Positions 32,036-39,209 of a stretch of 50,255 bases of DNA are shown in pieces. Position numbers and translations under genes: made by a program. This stretch comes from Candidatus Woesearchaeota archaeon (GTDB lineage Archaea > Nanobdellota > Nanobdellia > Woesearchaeales > BS150m-G63), in NCBI GenBank assembly GCA_019322735.1, contig JAHWIG010000002.1, positions 1 through 50,255 of the forward strand, in the 5' to 3' direction. Numbering within the stretch: the stretch's first letter is position 1; every line of letters starts with the position of its first letter. The notes beneath the pieces are model-generated. The model did no database searches and was not told the origin of the DNA. It was given only the letters and a program-made list of their open reading frames with translations.

Positions 32036-32902
32036 TTATAAAGAAATTTGTTTAAACACCATACCTGTAAATTCTTTTTTCATCATTTCCCTGGCCTTAT
32101 TAGTCAAATCTCCCGTAGTCAAAAATAGCACGGGTAATTTTTTCATCTGTCCTTGAACAAAAGCAGAACTTAGATCCTTATCACTACATTTCTTTTTATT
32201 TACTGCCTTGCAATAATATGATAATCCACCCAATGCTGAAGGTATTTTAACAACAAATTCTGCCTCCTTATTTAATCTTAATATCTTTTCATTCGAATAA
32301 GTTATACGTTCACGCTCAAACAAACCACGGATTGATTGTAAAAAGGCATCTTTCTTTATTTTTGGAGGCATTATTTGTCTTTTTACTTGAGCGGGTGTTC
32401 TTTGTTTTACAGAATCAGGATATTTCTTCACAGATAATTTATCTTTCAAAAGCAAAACAACCAGCTCTTTGACTTCTTCACTTGGCAATAAAAACCATCT
32501 CCAAAACAATTCTTTTCTTTCACCAATCTTTGCCTCAAATGGTTTTGCAAAATCCTTAGTATTACGAAGGGCGATACGAACAACAGGATCTAACTTTCCA
32601 TCTAAAAGTACCTTTTTCTGTTTCAGTAACATTAGGGCTTTTTTTTCTTTTTCATGTAATCTCTCAATATACCTTTCTAATCCAGCCTCTTGGCCCTTCA
32701 TATAATAAAAAGGTGATCCACCAAATTTAATATTAGAAACAAATACTTTACCTTCACTAGTTAATTCAGACAATAATGCAGATGCCATCAAAATATCAGT
32801 ATGTATCTCTTGATATAATTGAGAAGGAATTATCGGACCTTTTTCCCTAATTAGCTTTAATGCTGTTTCCTTTTTATTAACAAACGTATCTTCCCCCACC
32901 AT
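32036..32902 (-). CDS. Winged-helix protein with Mrr-like, probably inactive nuclease fold
   Basis: The 288-residue protein has an N-terminal helix-turn-helix (about 10-60: KKETALKLIREKGPIIPSQL and LLSELTSEGKVFVSN) and a C-terminal domain (about 205-288) that resembles the restriction-endonuclease-like Mrr family: a beta strand EFVVKIP, GGLSYYCKAVNKKKCSDKDL, QGQMKKLPVLFLTTGDLTNKA. In Mrr-like nucleases the strand carries (E/Q)-x-K; here it is Y230-C231-K232, so catalysis seems lost or altered. The middle (80-200) is basic and helical. The order with FEN1 (eight bases downstream) suggests a replication or repair function. I recognise no named family. Confidence 0.7.
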   Translation of the reverse strand: MVGEDTFVNKKETALKLIREKGPIIPSQLYQEIHTDILMASALLSELTSEGKVFVSNIKFGGSPFYYMKGQEAGLERYIERLHEKEKKALMLLKQKKVLLDGKLDPVVRIALRNTKDFAKPFEAKIGERKELFWRWFLLPSEEVKELVVLLLKDKLSVKKYPDSVKQRTPAQVKRQIMPPKIKKDAFLQSIRGLFERERITYSNEKILRLNKEAEFVVKIPSALGGLSYYCKAVNKKKCSDKDLSSAFVQGQMKKLPVLFLTTGDLTNKAREMMKKEFTGMVFKQISL

Positions 32903-32922
32903 AAAAAAACAAAAGAACTCAA

Positions 32923-32934
32923 CCTATAAATATC
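32923..32934 (-). promoter_or_regulatory. TATA box for the wHTH-fen1 unit
   Basis: The minus strand reads GATATTTATAGG 21-32 bases before the ATG at 32902. FEN1 has only an eight-base gap after its upstream partner and no TATA box of its own, so this promoter probably drives both. Confidence 0.55.
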
Positions 32935-32940
32935 TTTTTG

Positions 32941-33477
32941 TTACGGCCGCATCCACCTTACTTCATAGTAAGTTACATCACCCTCATCATCAACTATCCC
33001 CAACATAAGTCTCTTCTTTGTTGAATGCGCAACCCTGTTCTTGGCTGCAAATTCATGCCAGGTCAAAACACCCCCCTCTTTAACAGGATACACAACCCAC
33101 CTTGCATGATCCTCCCCTGGTTTAACTCCACGATCATATACTCTAAAATCTGCTCCAAATTTCAATGCTGTTTTAATTATGTATCCACGATTCCGCATAT
33201 CTTTGAACACACTATACCTTACCCAAAAATTTGGCTCTGATTTTTTTGCCTTTTTAACAAATCCGTCAGAATCAATTTCCTTATTTCTTCCATCAACCAC
33301 AACAAGGTTTCCTTTTTCCATTAAATATAGTGACTCTAATAAAGAAAGTTGCACCTTGCCACTTGCAAGCAAATTCCCAAATCTACTCTTATCATACAAT
33401 AATCTAGCAGCATTTCCTTTTTCAATTAAAATTCCTTCTCCGGAAAAAATTGCTCTTAGTATTTCCTTGGTTGGCAT
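32941..33477 (-). CDS. endA: tRNA-splicing endonuclease EndA
   Basis: The 178-residue protein cuts introns from tRNA at the bulge-helix-bulge motif. The catalytic triad is visible: Tyr114 in FRVYDRG, His124 in GEDHARWVVY, and Lys154/155 in HSTKKRLML, in the same positions as the Methanocaldococcus enzyme (Y115, H125, K156). Its length corresponds to the homotetrameric alpha-4 type. Introns should thus occur in tRNAs of this organism, although none of the tRNAs lie in the window. A TATA-like TTTTTAAATTA lies 21-33 bases upstream (33498-33510). Confidence 0.95.
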   Translation of the reverse strand: MPTKEILRAIFSGEGILIEKGNAARLLYDKSRFGNLLASGKVQLSLLESLYLMEKGNLVVVDGRNKEIDSDGFVKKAKKSEPNFWVRYSVFKDMRNRGYIIKTALKFGADFRVYDRGVKPGEDHARWVVYPVKEGGVLTWHEFAAKNRVAHSTKKRLMLGIVDDEGDVTYYEVRWMRP

Positions 33478-33497
33478 AAGAAAAAATAAAGCAATGG

Positions 33498-33545
33498 TAA
33501 TTTAAAAATCTTTGTGTTTAACTAAAAAACAAAAAATATATAATC
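33498..33545. promoter_or_regulatory. Divergent promoters of endA and RNase Z
   Basis: On the minus strand GATTTTTAAATTA (33498-33510) is 21-33 bases before the endA ATG; on the plus strand AAATATATAATC (33534-33545) is 23-34 bases before the RNase Z ATG. Two tRNA-processing enzymes thus share one intergenic region. Confidence 0.5.
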
Positions 33546-33567
33546 CCCAATCATAAACATAAACAAC

Positions 33568-34458
33568 ATGAAGGTCACATTTATGGGAACTTCCTGCATG
33601 GTTCCAACAAAAGAAAGAAATCAACAAGCCTTTTTCATTAGACATGGCTCTGAAGGTATATTGATAGATTGCGGGGAGGGTACACAGCGCCAGTTTAAAT
33701 TAGCTGGTATACCTTTAACAAAGATAACAAAAATACTGATAAGTCATTGGCATGGCGACCATACGTTTGGCCTTCCCGGAATCATACAGAGCCTGCATAC
33801 CTCAGAATATACAAAAACACTAAACATTTATGGCCCAAAAGGAACGAAACAACGCTTCAATAATCTGTTCAAGGCATTCCCTTTTGATAGGAAGATAAAT
33901 ATGGAGATTCATGAAATAAAAGAAGGCACGATCTTCCAAGATAAAATATTAGAGATAGCTGCACTCAAAATGGACCACAACATAGAATGTTTTGGTTATA
34001 GAATAATTGAAAAAGATAGAAGGAAGATAAACATTCCATATATAAAGAAACTAAAAATACCAGAAGGCCCCTTGCTTGGAAAACTCCAAAACAATAAACC
34101 AATAATATGGGAGGGGAAAAAAATAAGCCCAAAAGAAGCTACAATAAAGATAATTGGGAAAAAAATTGGAATAATCCCTGACACCAAATTATGCAATGGT
34201 TGTTACAAGGTAGCACTGGATGTTGATTTATTGATATGTGAATCGACATATACTAGTAAATTAATAAAAAAGGCAAAAAAATATTTCCACATGACATCAA
34301 AAGATGCGGCATTAGTAGCAAGCAAATCAAACGTAAATGAATTAATATTGACCCATTTTAGCACAAGATATAAAAATACACAAGAAATAGAAGAAGAAGC
34401 AAGAACTTTCTTTGATAAAACAATCTGTGCGGAAGACCTTATGAAGAAGAATCTCTGA
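33568..34458 (+). CDS. rnz: Ribonuclease Z (tRNA 3' endonuclease)
   Basis: The 296-residue metallo-beta-lactamase enzyme removes 3' trailers from tRNA precursors. It has the zinc motif HWHGDH (His60, His62, Asp64, His65), the CGEGTQRQ segment, the PGI loop just after the HxHxDH motif, a later His in DHNIECFGYR, Asp in GIIPDTKLC and the terminal His in LILTHFSTRY. It is of the short RNase Z form. The gene is divergent from endA, another tRNA maturation enzyme, and its stop directly abuts the stop of the histone gene on the other strand. Confidence 0.96.
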   Translation: MKVTFMGTSCMVPTKERNQQAFFIRHGSEGILIDCGEGTQRQFKLAGIPLTKITKILISHWHGDHTFGLPGIIQSLHTSEYTKTLNIYGPKGTKQRFNNLFKAFPFDRKINMEIHEIKEGTIFQDKILEIAALKMDHNIECFGYRIIEKDRRKINIPYIKKLKIPEGPLLGKLQNNKPIIWEGKKISPKEATIKIIGKKIGIIPDTKLCNGCYKVALDVDLLICESTYTSKLIKKAKKYFHMTSKDAALVASKSNVNELILTHFSTRYKNTQEIEEEARTFFDKTICAEDLMKKNL

Positions 34459-34665
34459 TTATTTTGAAGCCAACCTTATATCTTCACTCTTAACTGTTTT
34501 TCTTCCAGCATGAACTGCCAACTTTGTTGCCTGAGATGAAATATCTTCTGCAATTTCCTCCAAGACCTCCCTTAGGGCGACTTTAGCATTATCCGCCACT
34601 CTTTCTGCCCCAACTTTCCTTAATACTTTTTCCATTGCTGCTAATGGTAGTGTTTTTTTTATCAT
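34459..34665 (-). CDS. Archaeal histone
   Basis: The 68-residue protein is a single histone fold: LPLAAMEKVLRKVGAERVA, then NAKVALREVLEEIAEDIS, TKLAVHAGRKTVKSEDIRLA. The pattern corresponds to HMf-type histones, which dimerise and wrap DNA, including the C-terminal KTVKSEDI loop-strand-helix. It has no additional tail. A TATA box (TTTTATATAAAT, 34685-34698 on the minus strand) lies 20-33 bases before the ATG, so the transcript is leaderless. Confidence 0.95.
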   Translation of the reverse strand: MIKKTLPLAAMEKVLRKVGAERVADNAKVALREVLEEIAEDISSQATKLAVHAGRKTVKSEDIRLASK

Positions 34666-34684
34666 ACACTTAAATTACAAATTA

Positions 34685-34728
34685 ATTTATATAAAACCTT
34701 TGTTTTAAAAAGAAAAAGATATATAGGT
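34685..34728. promoter_or_regulatory. Divergent promoters of the histone and small nuclease genes
   Basis: TTTTATATAAAT on the minus strand (34685-34698) serves the histone gene. GATATATAGG on the plus strand (34719-34728) lies 22-31 bases before the ATG at 34750. Both mRNAs are predicted leaderless. Confidence 0.5.
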
Positions 34729-34749
34729 GATAGTAGATATAACCTTAAA

Positions 34750-35100
34750 ATGAATTATAGGTATCTAGGTAAAAAATGGGAAAGGGAAAGTAGAACCTTT
34801 CTTGAAGAAAAATTTAACACCAAATTAATCTTTAAATTAATAAATCCAGAACAGATGGATTGGATTGTTTTCTTAGATGAACAAAAAATCGCCATTGTTG
34901 AGAGTAAATCAACAAAAAAACCACACTATTACCCTTTTGAAAACAAAAAGAGGAGGAACCAATTGGATCGCTATTTAGCAATAAGAGCAGATCTAATAGA
35001 AAAAGACTTCGATTGTTCCTTCTATCTGCTGTTAAAAAAAGGAAAAGAGGTAATTTTCCAAAAAATAAGTAAAAAAGAAGACATAAAAAGAAGATATTAA
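34750..35100 (+). CDS. Small PD-(D/E)XK nuclease-like protein
   Basis: The 116-residue protein contains a plausible nuclease core: an N-terminal helix with E11 or E13 (KWERESRTFLEE), then D37 in QMDWIVFLDE and E51-S-K53 in IAIVESKSTKK, the order and spacing of the PD-(D/E)XK fold. QLDRYLAIRADLIEKDF resembles the helix that follows the core in Holliday junction resolvases and related enzymes. The size is that of an archaeal resolvase (about 120-140 residues), but I cannot see the Hjc/Hje-specific sequence. It may be a resolvase-like or repair nuclease. Both neighbours (histone and TFE) have chromatin or transcription roles. Confidence 0.55.
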   Translation: MNYRYLGKKWERESRTFLEEKFNTKLIFKLINPEQMDWIVFLDEQKIAIVESKSTKKPHYYPFENKKRRNQLDRYLAIRADLIEKDFDCSFYLLLKKGKEVIFQKISKKEDIKRRY

Positions 35101-35139
35101 TCTAAAACGCCTGAAGTTATTCTCTACAAAAAACAAAAA

Positions 35140-35177
35140 GTTTATAAAGTCATTTTACCAAAAAAGGTATAAAATAA
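35140..35177 (+). promoter_or_regulatory. Two TATA-like boxes before TFE
   Basis: GTTTATAAAG (35140-35149) and GGTATAAAATAA (35166-35177) are both candidates. The second gives a start near 35200 and a short leader. The bases between them and the ATG include CGTCGACCGGGCG (35188-35200), an unusual G+C island in this genome. Confidence 0.45.
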
Positions 35178-35213
35178 ATCCAAAATTCGTCGACCGGGCG
35201 TTCTAATTCCCCT

Positions 35214-35711
35214 ATGAGGCTTTCAAATAACATAATAGATTATGTAATAAAAGAAGTAGCTGGCGAGAGAGCCATTGAACTAGTAAGTTACCTAAAAAAT
35301 AAGAAAAACATCTCTGAATTTAAGATAGCTGATGTTCTAAAAAAAGATATTAAAGAGATAAGAACGACACTATATCTTTTAGTGAACCATAATGTGGTTT
35401 CATCAATAAGGAAAAAGGACAAGAAAAAGGGGTGGTACATATATTATTGGACACTTAATACTGATCAAATAAAATATCTCTTTAAGAACTTAAAGGTTAA
35501 AAAATTGGAAACGTTAAAAGAAAGGTTAGAACGTGAAAAAAGTTCTTTGTTTTTTGTTTGTGAGAATAAATGTATACGCTTAAATTTTGATCAAGCAATA
35601 GAATTTGAATTCAAATGTCCTGAATGTGGCCTATTGATGAATCAAGAAAACAACAAAGAAATAATTGAAGGATTAGAAAAGGAAAAGATCTTGCTTGAAA
35701 AACACACTTAA
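35214..35711 (+). CDS. tfe: Transcription initiation factor TFE alpha
   Basis: The 165-residue protein corresponds to the N-terminal half of TFIIE-alpha. It has an extended winged helix (about 1-85: ELVSYLKNKKNISEFKIADV, then TTLYLLVNHNVVSSIRKKDK), a short coiled linker, and a zinc ribbon with FVCENKCIRLNFDQA and FKCPECGLLM (Cys pattern CxxxC-x16-CxxC). TFE helps open the promoter in the pre-initiation complex with TBP and TFB. TBP is also in this window. The gene is convergent with the aIF2B-like gene, the 3' ends overlapping by four bases. Confidence 0.93.
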   Translation: MRLSNNIIDYVIKEVAGERAIELVSYLKNKKNISEFKIADVLKKDIKEIRTTLYLLVNHNVVSSIRKKDKKKGWYIYYWTLNTDQIKYLFKNLKVKKLETLKERLEREKSSLFFVCENKCIRLNFDQAIEFEFKCPECGLLMNQENNKEIIEGLEKEKILLEKHT

Positions 35712-36583
35712 AATTTCCACATATTCTCGTATTTTACTTCATCCATAAAATTATGTGGGGCATAAACCCCTAATTCAGATATGATCCCAGTTATGAATCT
35801 TGAATCTACAACATCAAAAAGCGGGTCTTTCAATGTTATTCCCTGCGGTGCCTTTGACCATAATCTTCCAGAATAACCTTCAGGGTTATGTCCAGCAAAG
35901 GTTCCAGAATCTATTTTCCAAGAAGGTGCACAAACATACAAAGGTATGCCTAAATTAAATGCAAAATCTGCAGCCATTTCAAATCCAGACGCCCCAAGAA
36001 TATTTCCATTAGATAAAATGGATTGGCAGCCACTGAAAACAACATCTGCACCACCCATTGCATCCTTCAATGACAAATCCGCATAATGTGTCACCTTTAT
36101 TCCCCCCCTGCTAAGCTCTCCTGCAAATTTTCTCCCATAAAAACTAGGCCGCATCTCTGTGTTATGTACACTAAATTTCTTTCCGTTGCTTCTTGCGCGC
36201 TTTAATATTTCCATAATCAGTGGATCATAACCAAAAACAAAAACTTTTCCGCTACCAATTAACTTTCTTTCACCCAATAAAGCAATTTTTTTCTGGGAAT
36301 CCTTTATGTAATTTCTAATAAAACCCACCCTTTTTAAGACTTCTTTTGGGGACGCATAATTAGTAGAACCACCAGCAAGAACGTAATTTAAAACATTCTT
36401 AACAGAAGAATCTGTATAATTTACTTGAAAAAAAACATCGCGCAAAGTATATAATGAAGAAGAAAATGTATCTGAATCTATATTACTTTTGGCAATATCG
36501 GATACAGAAGAAAGTAAGATAAATAAAGAAGAAATAGAATTTAAAGAATTCTTCACTTCTTTAGCTGCTTTTTCCAAGGACAT
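35708..36583 (-). CDS. aIF2B/R15P-isomerase family protein
   Basis: The 291-residue protein has the family signature of eIF2B alpha/beta/delta and ribose-1,5-bisphosphate isomerase: NTEMRPSFYGRKFAGELSRG, GGADVVFSGCQSILSNGNIL, and NLGIPLYVCAPSWKID. In the archaeal R15P isomerase and in MtnA a Cys in a T-H-C motif is catalytic; here the corresponding place reads VFVFGYDP with no Cys, so isomerase activity is doubtful. An eIF2B-like regulatory role with aIF2 is possible. No RuBisCO or AMP phosphorylase genes lie nearby, although the window is limited. Confidence 0.8.
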   Translation of the reverse strand: MSLEKAAKEVKNSLNSISSLFILLSSVSDIAKSNIDSDTFSSSLYTLRDVFFQVNYTDSSVKNVLNYVLAGGSTNYASPKEVLKRVGFIRNYIKDSQKKIALLGERKLIGSGKVFVFGYDPLIMEILKRARSNGKKFSVHNTEMRPSFYGRKFAGELSRGGIKVTHYADLSLKDAMGGADVVFSGCQSILSNGNILGASGFEMAADFAFNLGIPLYVCAPSWKIDSGTFAGHNPEGYSGRLWSKAPQGITLKDPLFDVVDSRFITGIISELGVYAPHNFMDEVKYENMWKF

Positions 36584-36616
36584 ATTAAAAATGATAAAAA
36601 AATAAGAGATAAAGGT

Positions 36617-36778
36617 TTATTTTTTCTTTCCTCTCAATGATGTTACTATCTTCATCATATTACTGTCCATTCTAGCTATTCTTCTTTCAAGAATCACAAG
36701 AACCCGTAATGAATAAACAATTGCTGCTAAAGTACCTACAATGATTGCCAGTGTTAATTGTTCTAATGTAAGTGGCAT
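36617..36778 (-). CDS. Small single-span membrane protein, 53 aa
   Basis: The 53-residue protein begins MPLTLEQLTLAIIVGTLAAI and continues through a hydrophobic helix (about 8-30) to a basic amphipathic tail (RRIARMDSNMMKIVTSLRGK). It is a short membrane anchor with a cytoplasmic basic helix. A longer frame reaches 36856, but the start at 36778 is strongly supported: a full AGGAGG lies nine bases upstream. It sits 105 bases downstream of TrmB copy 2, near the origin. I do not recognise a family. Confidence 0.7.
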   Translation of the reverse strand: MPLTLEQLTLAIIVGTLAAIVYSLRVLVILERRIARMDSNMMKIVTSLRGKKK

Positions 36779-36787
36779 GAGTATCAA

Positions 36788-36793
36788 CCTCCT
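36788..36793 (-). promoter_or_regulatory. Strong Shine-Dalgarno of the 53-aa membrane protein
   Basis: The minus strand reads AGGAGGTTGATACTC directly before ATG, a full match to the anti-SD. A T/A-rich TATA candidate lies at about 36826-36842. In a genome of mostly leaderless genes this implies deliberate, strong translation of a very small protein, and it fixes the start codon. Confidence 0.6.
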
Positions 36794-36883
36794 TTTTTTA
36801 AATAACCAACAATCCAAAAAAGAAATATAAGTATAAAAAGGTTTGGTTTTATACATAAAAGAAAATATTAATTATTAAAAATA

Positions 36884-37663
36884 TTAAGTGCCATTAACGA
36901 CCAATGTTTGGAGTGCAGAAGCAACAAAAGGCGTTTTTAACCATATTGCAACATCATAATCTTCATGTGCACCACCCTCATCTAAAAGCATTAATAACAC
37001 CTCATTGTGGTCCACAACACACATCCTTGCCCTTAATTTGTCTGAATTTTTAACATCTGCAAATTTCTTAAAATAATTAAGTGCATCTGGATCGCCATTG
37101 AGAGGCGAATAAACAGAAATAGATACACCCCTTGATTTTGCTTTTTCAAGTGATTTTCCAATTATTTTTGATTTCCTCTTAAGGCCTTCTGTAGTGGTTA
37201 CTAAAACTATACTTTTTTCAGAATTTTTTATCATAATATTTAAACGCGAATATATCTTTGATCTTCCCCTAATTGATCCAGAAATGTCTGATGGCTCAAC
37301 AAGTTTAATACCTGTAGTATGAAGTGAATCAAGTTCCGTCATAAGCTCGCTTTCTTGCAATGAATCCATGATCTTTTCTCTTTCTTTATATTCATTATTT
37401 ATTGATTCTTTTACCCTCTCCAATACTTCCACTGGAGGTATTGCGAGATATTTTATTGGCTTTCCGATTTGAGTTATTATGAACCCTTTTTTTTCTAATC
37501 CTTCTAAAACATCATAACTTCTGCTTCTCGGAACATTGGCTATATCTGATAATTCTCCTGCTGTAGATGTACCTACAGAAAGCAAAGCCACCCACAATTT
37601 AGCTTCATAACTGTTTAAGCCAAGTGCCTTTAATCTGTTTAAAAAATCGAATTGAACTATCAT
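36884..37663 (-). CDS. TrmB-family transcriptional regulator (copy 2), next to the origin
   Basis: The 259-residue protein is a clear paralogue of the one at 14908-15726. The winged helix is almost identical in its recognition part (STAGELSDIANVPRSRSYDV and LEGLEKKGFIIT), the linker has IGKPIKYLAIPPVEVLERVK, and the C-terminal domain keeps SGSIRGRSKIYSRL, EKSIVLVTTTEGL and DYDVAIWLKTPFVASAL. The effector domain has diverged more than the DNA-binding helix, so the pair may bind related operators but sense different ligands. It reads away from the origin. Confidence 0.88.
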   Translation of the reverse strand: MIVQFDFLNRLKALGLNSYEAKLWVALLSVGTSTAGELSDIANVPRSRSYDVLEGLEKKGFIITQIGKPIKYLAIPPVEVLERVKESINNEYKEREKIMDSLQESELMTELDSLHTTGIKLVEPSDISGSIRGRSKIYSRLNIMIKNSEKSIVLVTTTEGLKRKSKIIGKSLEKAKSRGVSISVYSPLNGDPDALNYFKKFADVKNSDKLRARMCVVDHNEVLLMLLDEGGAHEDYDVAIWLKTPFVASALQTLVVNGT

Positions 37664-37702
37664 AATAATACCTATAATTGTTACTATTTAAGAGTTACAA
37701 CC

Positions 37703-37714
37703 AGTATTTAAATG
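37703..37714 (-). promoter_or_regulatory. TATA box for TrmB copy 2
   Basis: The minus strand reads CATTTAAATACT about 40-50 bases before the ATG. An AAGAGTTA octamer at 37690-37697 lies between TATA and ATG; the same octamer occurs at 15761-15768 upstream of the first TrmB gene. Distances differ, so this shared element is only suggestive. Confidence 0.35.
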
Positions 37715-37770
37715 TTTCGTTTTTTATCATACCACAGTAACAAAAAACAAGAATTTTCAATAATACCCTG

Positions 37771-37791
37771 CCCCTTATTTCCACTGGAAGC
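37771..37791 (-). other. ORB-like origin recognition box A
   Basis: The minus strand reads GCTTCCAGTGGAAATAAGGG plus one more G: a dyad TTCCAGTGGAA followed by a G-string. This matches the ORB architecture bound by Orc1/Cdc6 in Sulfolobus, Aeropyrum and Pyrococcus. It is paired with box B in inverted orientation, with the A/T-only segment between them. Confidence 0.75.
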
Positions 37792-37880
37792 TTAAAATAA
37801 TTGAAAGATTTATTATTTATTATTTATTTATTTTCAATATAGAAAAATAATAAATAAATAAAACAAAAAAACAGCAAAAT
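37792..37880. other. Probable DNA-unwinding element of the origin
   Basis: The 89 bases between the two ORB-like boxes are nearly pure A/T, with TTATTTATTTATT-type repeats on one side (about 37815-37834) and the complementary AATAAATAAATAA on the other (about 37844-37863), forming an imperfect inverted repeat. Low duplex stability between ORBs is the classic arrangement of an archaeal origin. Confidence 0.65.
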
Positions 37881-37883
37881 GTA

Positions 37884-37903
37884 TTTTCCAATGGAAATAA
37901 GGG
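37884..37903 (+). other. ORB-like origin recognition box B
   Basis: TTTTCCAATGGAAATAAGGG contains the dyad TTTTCCAATGGAAA followed by a G-string. Over 18 bases it differs from box A at one position (CCCTTATTTCCAYTGGAA on the other strand). The G-strings of A and B point away from the A/T segment. Confidence 0.75.
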
Positions 37904-37927
37904 TGTCTGTATTCTACAAAACAATAA

Positions 37928-37939
37928 TATTTAAAAACC
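37928..37939 (+). promoter_or_regulatory. TATA box for cdc6
   Basis: TATTTAAAAACC lies about 50 bases before the TTG start. Transcription would begin near 37962, inside the dyad element at 37953-37975, so a protein bound there could block initiation. Confidence 0.45.
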
Positions 37940-37952
37940 TTCATTTCCTATG

Positions 37953-37975
37953 CAGAATTATTCTGTACGGGGGGG
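37953..37975 (+). promoter_or_regulatory. Dyad plus seven-G element at the cdc6 start
   Basis: CAGAATTATTCTG is a perfect palindrome with a single central base, followed after TAC by seven Gs that end nine bases before the TTG codon. Dyad plus G-string is the ORB design with a different dyad. It may be a variant Orc1/Cdc6 site for autoregulation; alternatively the G-run acts in ribosome binding through G-U pairs. Confidence 0.45.
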
Positions 37976-37984
37976 TTCAATAAA

Positions 37985-39196
37985 TTGACACAAAAAGGAC
38001 TAGATGGTTTTTTTGAGAAATATTTATCAAAGGAAAGCATATTTAAGGATAAAAAGGCATTACAATCAAATTATTCTCCAGAAACAATCCCACATAGGGA
38101 TAAGCAGATAAAAGAGATAGCATCAATATTCGCACCAACATTAAAAGTAGAGAAACCATCAAATCTCTTTCTATATGGGAAAACGGGCACAGGGAAAACA
38201 ATATCGATCAAATACGTTTCTTCACAATTAAGAAAAATGGCAGAAAAGAAAGGCACGCCACTAAAAATAATCTATGTGAACTGCAAACTAAAAAAAGTTG
38301 CAGATACAGAATATAGATTAATAGCTCAGCTCGCAAGGGAGTTTGGAAAAAAAATACCCGTAACTGGCCTACCTACTGATGAGATATACAACATATTCTT
38401 CAAAAGCCTCGATGAATCAGAAATGATACTCATATTAATCCTTGATGAAATAGATGAATTGGTCAAAAAAACAGGAGATAAACTACTCTACAATCTCACA
38501 AGGATAAATGCAGAACTAAAAAACGCACAATTATCTTTAGTTGGAATCTCCAACAATTTAACCTTTTCAGATTCCCTTGACCCAAGGGTAAAGAGCTCAT
38601 TATCAGAAGAGGAAGTTCTTTTCCCACCATATAATGCCCTACAATTGCAAGACATCCTCCAACAAAGAGCAAAAAAAGCATTCAAACAAGGAGCATTAGC
38701 CCAGGGAGTTATTTCAAAATGTGCAGCATATGCAGCAAGAGAACATGGAGATGCAAGAAGGGCATTAGACCTACTAAGGGTGGCTGGAGAAGTGGCAGAA
38801 AGAAATGACGCATCAAAAGTAGCATTAGATCATATTGACGAAGCAGAACACCGCATAGAAAGGGACAGAATGATAGAGATTGCAGCATCACAGCCAAAAC
38901 AATTTCAGGCAACACTTTACGCAATAATTGAAGTGATATCCCAAAGTAATAAATTGATATTTGCGGGGGAGGTTTATGAATACTATAGGAAATTGTGCCA
39001 GCAATGCGGACTACGTCCCCTAACCCAGAGAAGATTATCTGATATTATCTCTGAATTAGACATGCTTGGCATAATCACTGCAAAAGTAATATCAAAAGGA
39101 AGATATGGAAGAACAAGAGAAATAAAACTTACAATCCCAAAACAAAGCCAAAAGGAAGTTAAAAAGGTACTTGAAACCGGATTAGACCTTTCTTAG
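37985..39196 (+). CDS. cdc6: Orc1/Cdc6 replication initiator (TTG start)
   Basis: The 403-residue protein is the archaeal initiator: Walker A is GKTGTGKT at about residue 64, Walker B LILDEIDELV at about 160, sensor 1 near SLVGISNNL, and the Orc/Cdc6 signature YAAREHGDARRALDLLRVAG (sensor 2). The C-terminal winged helix (about 310-395, ending GRTREIKLTI) binds ORB DNA. No ATG or GTG gives the expected N-terminus; the first plausible codon is the TTG at 37985. The gene begins next to its own origin and is followed 13 bases later by the PolD small subunit. Confidence 0.95.
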   Translation: MTQKGLDGFFEKYLSKESIFKDKKALQSNYSPETIPHRDKQIKEIASIFAPTLKVEKPSNLFLYGKTGTGKTISIKYVSSQLRKMAEKKGTPLKIIYVNCKLKKVADTEYRLIAQLAREFGKKIPVTGLPTDEIYNIFFKSLDESEMILILILDEIDELVKKTGDKLLYNLTRINAELKNAQLSLVGISNNLTFSDSLDPRVKSSLSEEEVLFPPYNALQLQDILQQRAKKAFKQGALAQGVISKCAAYAAREHGDARRALDLLRVAGEVAERNDASKVALDHIDEAEHRIERDRMIEIAASQPKQFQATLYAIIEVISQSNKLIFAGEVYEYYRKLCQQCGLRPLTQRRLSDIISELDMLGIITAKVISKGRYGRTREIKLTIPKQSQKEVKKVLETGLDLS

Positions 39197-39209
39197 TTAG
39201 TCTATTAAT

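Noticed and set aside
37792..37880. A/T repeats in the origin considered as a CRISPR or satellite array
   Set aside because: There are no regular spacers or unit length; inverted A/T runs between two ORB-like boxes fit an unwinding element better.
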